Below are positions 4,813 through 7,892 of a DNA stretch of 7,892 nucleotides, in pieces. The stretch spans positions 1-7,892 of the forward strand of contig JANLIM010000066.1 of assembly GCA_024654145.1 (NCBI GenBank), in the 5' to 3' direction. A program made the position numbers and the translations under genes. The notes under the pieces were generated by a model. That model ran no database searches. It saw only the letters and a program-made list of their open reading frames with translations, and was not told the DNA's origin. This DNA is from Candidatus Zambryskiibacteriota bacterium (GTDB taxonomy: Bacteria; Patescibacteriota; Minisyncoccia; Phycocordibacterales; Zambryskibacteraceae). Every line of letters starts with the position of its first letter. Positions within the stretch are counted from its first letter, which is position 1.

Positions 4813-6513
4813 TTACTCTAAAATTTTGGCGAGCTTGTTTAAGTGTTCGTTACGCTCACTCTCAAAAGCTTCTTCACTGAAACCGTGCTTTTCCATAAGA
4901 GCGGCAGCATGGTAAGCGCCGAGATGGTGGGGCATGACTACGTAAGAGGCCCCTGCTTTGTAGAGCTCTTTTGAGCCAGAAGTGTCGTGAGAAATGCCTA
5001 TAATAATGCCGTGTGGGTTTCGGGCTCTGTAGTGTGTTACGAGAAGTAAATTAGTTGCTAAATCAGGGACAGTAGAGACTACCAATCTAGCTTCAGTAGT
5101 TCCAATTTCATCAAGGAAATCGACATCCTCTGCATCACCGTAGCGATGAGGGATGTTTAACTTTTTAAGCCTCTCTATTGAGCGAGGATCGAAGTCCACC
5201 ACCAGGTAATTCTCTGTGATTTTTCTAGCTGCCTCAACAAAAGACTGCCCCACTCGGTCGTAACCGAAGATAATAATATCTGTTCCGCCAGAGGTTGCCT
5301 CATTCTGCATATGGGACTTCCTAATCACCATGAGCCTCAAAAGAGGCTTTAGGAAAGAATATATGCGGTCGGCATAAAGAATAAGATATGTTGAACCGGC
5401 AATGGTGATGACACCCACAAGAGTTACTAAGGAAACTACTTCTTGGCTAACATGCCCGAAAGAGAATCCGAGAGCAAGAAGAACCAGAGAAAATTCGCTA
5501 ATCTGGGCAACAGTTAATCCCGCCATAAATGCTGTGCGTGTGCGGTAGCCCATCAGATTCATAAAAATAAGGACAATTAGAGGGTTGCCGATAAGTACAA
5601 AAGCACTTAGAACTACAGCCGGGAAGACCAGAACAGAAAATTGACTCACGATAAGCTGAGAGCCGAGAAGGACGAAGAAAAGCATGATGAAAAAGTCTCG
5701 CAAAGGCTTCATACGTGAAGCAGTCTCAAGAGCGAATGGAGAAGCAGCCAAAGTAACACCAGCAATAAGTGCACCTACTTCAATTGAAAAACCAATTACC
5801 TGGAAGAGGGACGCCATGCCTAAGCCCCAGGCAAGAGAAAAAGTAAATAAAACCTCTTGAGAACCCGCCACAAATCTTGAAAGATGTGGAAGAATGTATT
5901 TGCTCACAAAATAAAGTATGAGAGCGACCAAAGCACCCTTAGCTAGAAGTAGAAGAATTTCAAAACCAGCCCCGCTGAAAATACTCCCGCTTGGAACAAT
6001 GGATGAAACTCCTAAAACTGTGACGCCCAAAAGTAGGACTGTCGCAACAATGTCCTGGACTAGAAGAAAGCCGATGGAAATCTTACCATAAAGCTTTTGC
6101 GTATCTCCCCTGTCAGAAAGAAGTTTAAGAATAATAATGGTACTCGAAAATGTCAGTGCGACAGCGACATAAAATGACGAGAGCGAAGAGAAACCAAGTG
6201 CTTTGACGATAAAAAAACCTATAACTGAAGTGAAGGCCACCTGCCCTAACCCTGTTATGAGGGAAGCCTTACCCACTTCCCTCATAACATCTGGGTTAAG
6301 TGTGAGGCCTACAATAAAAAGTAGAATAGCAATGCCTATCTTTGAGAAAAGTTCTAGCTCAGTATGTGACTGGAGGATATTGAGAACAGACGGACCAACA
6401 ATGACTCCAGCAGCTATATACCCGATGATTAAAGGCTGGCGAAGTAGCCTGGCTATCAAAGAGACTGCTGTAGCCATAGCGATGATTAAAGAGATCTCTA
6501 GAAATAAAGGCAT
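4813..6513 (-). CDS. Kef/CPA2-type cation:proton antiporter with RCK_N domain
   Basis: This inner-membrane monovalent cation (K+ or Na+)/proton antiporter has 566 residues. Residues 1-385 hold about twelve or thirteen hydrophobic segments of the Na+/H+ exchanger (CPA2) domain. They include GYIAAGVIVGP (31-41), ILLFIVGLTLNP (63-74), the SSTIIILKLLSDRG stretch (123-136) and LLVQDIVA (150-157), whose Q153-D154 corresponds to the Kef family core aspartate motif. After a short linker, 411-530 is a TrkA-N/RCK_N Rossmann domain: IIIFGYDRVGQSF (413-425), an acidic VVDFD (438-442) at the end of the second strand, and RYGDAED (457-463). It probably binds NAD(H) or a related nucleotide to gate transport. 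There is no RCK_C domain; only about 35 residues follow, so the protein is Kef-like in layout. It lies 30 nt after pyrG and abuts the 213-aa gene with zero spacing. The ribosome site is weak (AAAGA). A GC-rich inverted repeat lies in codons 72-89. Confidence 0.94.
   Translation of the reverse strand: MPLFLEISLIIAMATAVSLIARLLRQPLIIGYIAAGVIVGPSVLNILQSHTELELFSKIGIAILLFIVGLTLNPDVMREVGKASLITGLGQVAFTSVIGFFIVKALGFSSLSSFYVAVALTFSSTIIILKLLSDRGDTQKLYGKISIGFLLVQDIVATVLLLGVTVLGVSSIVPSGSIFSGAGFEILLLLAKGALVALILYFVSKYILPHLSRFVAGSQEVLFTFSLAWGLGMASLFQVIGFSIEVGALIAGVTLAASPFALETASRMKPLRDFFIMLFFVLLGSQLIVSQFSVLVFPAVVLSAFVLIGNPLIVLIFMNLMGYRTRTAFMAGLTVAQISEFSLVLLALGFSFGHVSQEVVSLVTLVGVITIAGSTYLILYADRIYSFLKPLLRLMVIRKSHMQNEATSGGTDIIIFGYDRVGQSFVEAARKITENYLVVDFDPRSIERLKKLNIPHRYGDAEDVDFLDEIGTTEARLVVSTVPDLATNLLLVTHYRARNPHGIIIGISHDTSGSKELYKAGASYVVMPHHLGAYHAAALMEKHGFSEEAFESERNEHLNKLAKILE
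6247..6298. repeat. Long inverted repeat inside the antiporter coding sequence
   Basis: The arms GTTATGAGGGAAG (6254-6266) and CTTCCCTCATAAC (6276-6288) are a perfect 13-bp inverted repeat around a 9-nt loop. A further 6-bp outer stem, TAACCC (6247-6252) with GGGTTA (6293-6298), lies across a small asymmetric internal loop. That makes 19 potential base pairs in 52 nt. It falls in codons for about residues 72-89, where the protein sequence still looks like normal antiporter, so it is not an insertion. No U-tract follows on either strand, so it is not an ordinary terminator. Confidence 0.7.
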
Positions 6514-6543
6514 AGATTTCTTTTTATTTTAACACAATGGGAA

Positions 6544-7892
6544 TTACTTTTTGAGTGCGGCTTTGATAAATGAGGTGAAAAGTGGATGAGGATTAAGCGG
6601 CCGAGCCTTAAATTCCGGATGGAATTGAGTGGCCAAAAAAAAGGGATGGGCTGACGTAGGTAACTCGGCAATCTCGCACAGGCGTTTATCAGGAGAAATG
6701 CCTGAAAAAACCAAACCAGCTTCACTAAGTTTCTGAACATACTCCGGATTAACCTCATAACGATGTCTGTGTCTCTCGGAAATCTTTCCTTTCTTGTAAG
6801 CTTTGGCTGCTAAGCTACCTGGCTTAAGAACGGCTGGATAAGCACCAAGTCTCATAGTGCCTCCGTAAGTTCCCAAAGCCAGCTTCTCCTTCTGGTCCCG
6901 CATAATATCTATTACAGGATAAAAAGTTTTTTTATCGACCTCTACTGTATGTGCACCTTTAAGTCCAGCCACTGAGCGGGCATACTCCACTATAGCAAGT
7001 TGCATGCCGTAACAAAGACCGAGATAAGGGATTTTGTTTTCTCTCGCAAATTTGATAGCACTTATTATTCCCTCCACTCCTGATGAGCCAAAGCCGCCAG
7101 GCACTATCACACCATCAAACTTCTTCAATTCACTCACTTTCCTCTTCCCATTCTCGTAATCTTTTGCATTAACCCAGTGAAGTTCTGGTTTTGCTCCGTT
7201 AGAATAGGCAGAGAATTTTATAGCCTCAATCACAGAAACATATGCGTCAGCGAGCACGAAGTCACCTGTATCGAAATACTTGCCGATGACGGCAATCTTA
7301 AGCTTCTTTTTAGTGTTCTTAGATTTAGAAACAAATCTTCTCCACTCCTTAAGATCTTTTTGTCTGGGTTTTAGGTCAAGTTTTCCAAGAATTCTTTCAC
7401 TTAGACCACCCTTTTCAAAATTAATAGGTACATCATAAATACTTTCAATATCTGGTGCAGCAATTATATCGTCTTCGCCTATACCTGTAGTTTGAGATAT
7501 TTTCTCCTTTCTTTTCTTGTCTATCATCTGTTCACTCCTGGCGATAATCATGTCTGTGTTAATCCCGTACGAACTTAATTGGCGCACTGCGTTCTGAGTT
7601 AACTTAGTTTTCATCTCTCCGATTTTGCCAGGAATGGGCAGATAGGAAACCATAATAATTAGGACATCTTTTGGACAACGAGTTTTCAAAATACGCGCGG
7701 CTTCGAGGAAAATAGCGTTCTGATACTCTCCGATTGTGCCACCTATTTCAAAGACAGTGATCTCGGCTCCGGATTCCTTAACTGAGAGGCTGACACGCCT
7801 TAGGATCTCTTCTGTAACATGGTAGACCGGCTCAACACACTTCCCTTGGTACCCTAGAGAGCGCTCCTTGTCTATGACGTGCTTTAAAACCA
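6544..7892 (-). CDS. pyrG: CTP synthase, 5' end beyond the window
   Basis: CTP synthase makes CTP from UTP, ATP and glutamine in the cytoplasm, the last step of pyrimidine nucleotide synthesis. The visible part, about 449 codons, has the end of the N-terminal amidoligase domain and the whole class-I glutamine amidotransferase domain. Motifs in order are EIGGT (its Glu is the metal ligand), KTKLTQ of the nucleotide-binding loop (usually KTKPTQ), SIYDVP, GKYF, VPGGFGSSGVEG, the nucleophile in GLCYGMQ (Cys codon 7014-7012), GGTMRLGA, RHRHRYEVN, and the catalytic His/Glu of QFHPEF. Compared with E. coli PyrG (545 aa), roughly the first 105-110 residues lie outside. Translation is open through to 7892; a TTG at 7689-7687 is internal and not a start. 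The GKYF segment is followed by a longer loop (DTGDFVLADAY) than in E. coli. It is the first gene of the minus row, 30 nt before the antiporter. Confidence 0.96.
   Translation of the reverse strand, partial: VLKHVIDKERSLGYQGKCVEPVYHVTEEILRRVSLSVKESGAEITVFEIGGTIGEYQNAIFLEAARILKTRCPKDVLIIMVSYLPIPGKIGEMKTKLTQNAVRQLSSYGINTDMIIARSEQMIDKKRKEKISQTTGIGEDDIIAAPDIESIYDVPINFEKGGLSERILGKLDLKPRQKDLKEWRRFVSKSKNTKKKLKIAVIGKYFDTGDFVLADAYVSVIEAIKFSAYSNGAKPELHWVNAKDYENGKRKVSELKKFDGVIVPGGFGSSGVEGIISAIKFARENKIPYLGLCYGMQLAIVEYARSVAGLKGAHTVEVDKKTFYPVIDIMRDQKEKLALGTYGGTMRLGAYPAVLKPGSLAAKAYKKGKISERHRHRYEVNPEYVQKLSEAGLVFSGISPDKRLCEIAELPTSAHPFFLATQFHPEFKARPLNPHPLFTSFIKAALKK

Noticed and set aside
6247..6298. Intragenic inverted repeat as an inserted palindromic element or terminator
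   Set aside because: The encoded residues fit the antiporter family without an extra segment, and no U-tract follows on either strand.
6203..6532. Plus-strand ORF of 109 codons opposite the antiporter start
   Set aside because: It is antisense to a clear membrane domain, and its composition is that of a reverse-strand shadow.
7687..7689. TTG as the start codon of pyrG
   Set aside because: The same frame continues upstream with the conserved EIGGT motif and further CTP synthase sequence to the window edge, so this TTG is an internal Leu codon.

Overview
The window looks like chromosomal DNA from a moderately AT-rich bacterium, most likely a member of the Candidate Phyla Radiation (Patescibacteria, Parcubacteria-like). 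This is an inference. It rests on the style of the RNase J and CTP synthase (EIGGTIGEYQN and GLCYGMQ variants, and a long insertion after GKYF), the weak Shine-Dalgarno signals at most starts, and the mix of core genes with unrecognised small proteins. I see no mobile element, CRISPR array, tRNA or rRNA.

Layout. A ribonuclease J gene (28-1761, +) reads in from the left edge. It converges on a two-gene minus-strand unit of unknown function (2522-1840). The two ORFs overlap by four bases and end in a strong hairpin (1807-1842) lying between the convergent genes. A divergent control region (2523-2653) separates that unit from a 12-TM MFS-type transporter (2654-3808, +). The right half is a minus-strand gene row: 5'-truncated CTP synthase pyrG (7892-6544), a Kef/CPA2-type cation:proton antiporter with a C-terminal nucleotide-binding RCK domain (6513-4813), and a 213-residue protein with a Cys-His-Asn pattern (4812-4171). 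The spacings are 30 nt and 0 nt, so the three are probably co-transcribed.

The most interesting part is the roughly 360-bp gap between the convergent MFS gene and this row (3809-4170). It is not empty. On the minus strand it has a TTGACA -35 box, a 17-bp spacer, a weak -10 box with an upstream TG, about 210 nt of conspicuously GC-rich sequence full of nested complementary arms, and a hairpin plus U-tract terminator. Together these make a free-standing gene for a structured RNA of about 250 nt, with a possible pseudoknot. I cannot match it to RNase P RNA, tmRNA, SRP RNA or 6S RNA by eye. It is the best candidate here for something undescribed.

Gene cooperation. RNase J and pyrG are housekeeping functions (RNA processing and decay; CTP supply). 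The antiporter and the MFS protein are membrane transporters. The two hypothetical units cannot be assigned to a pathway from sequence alone.
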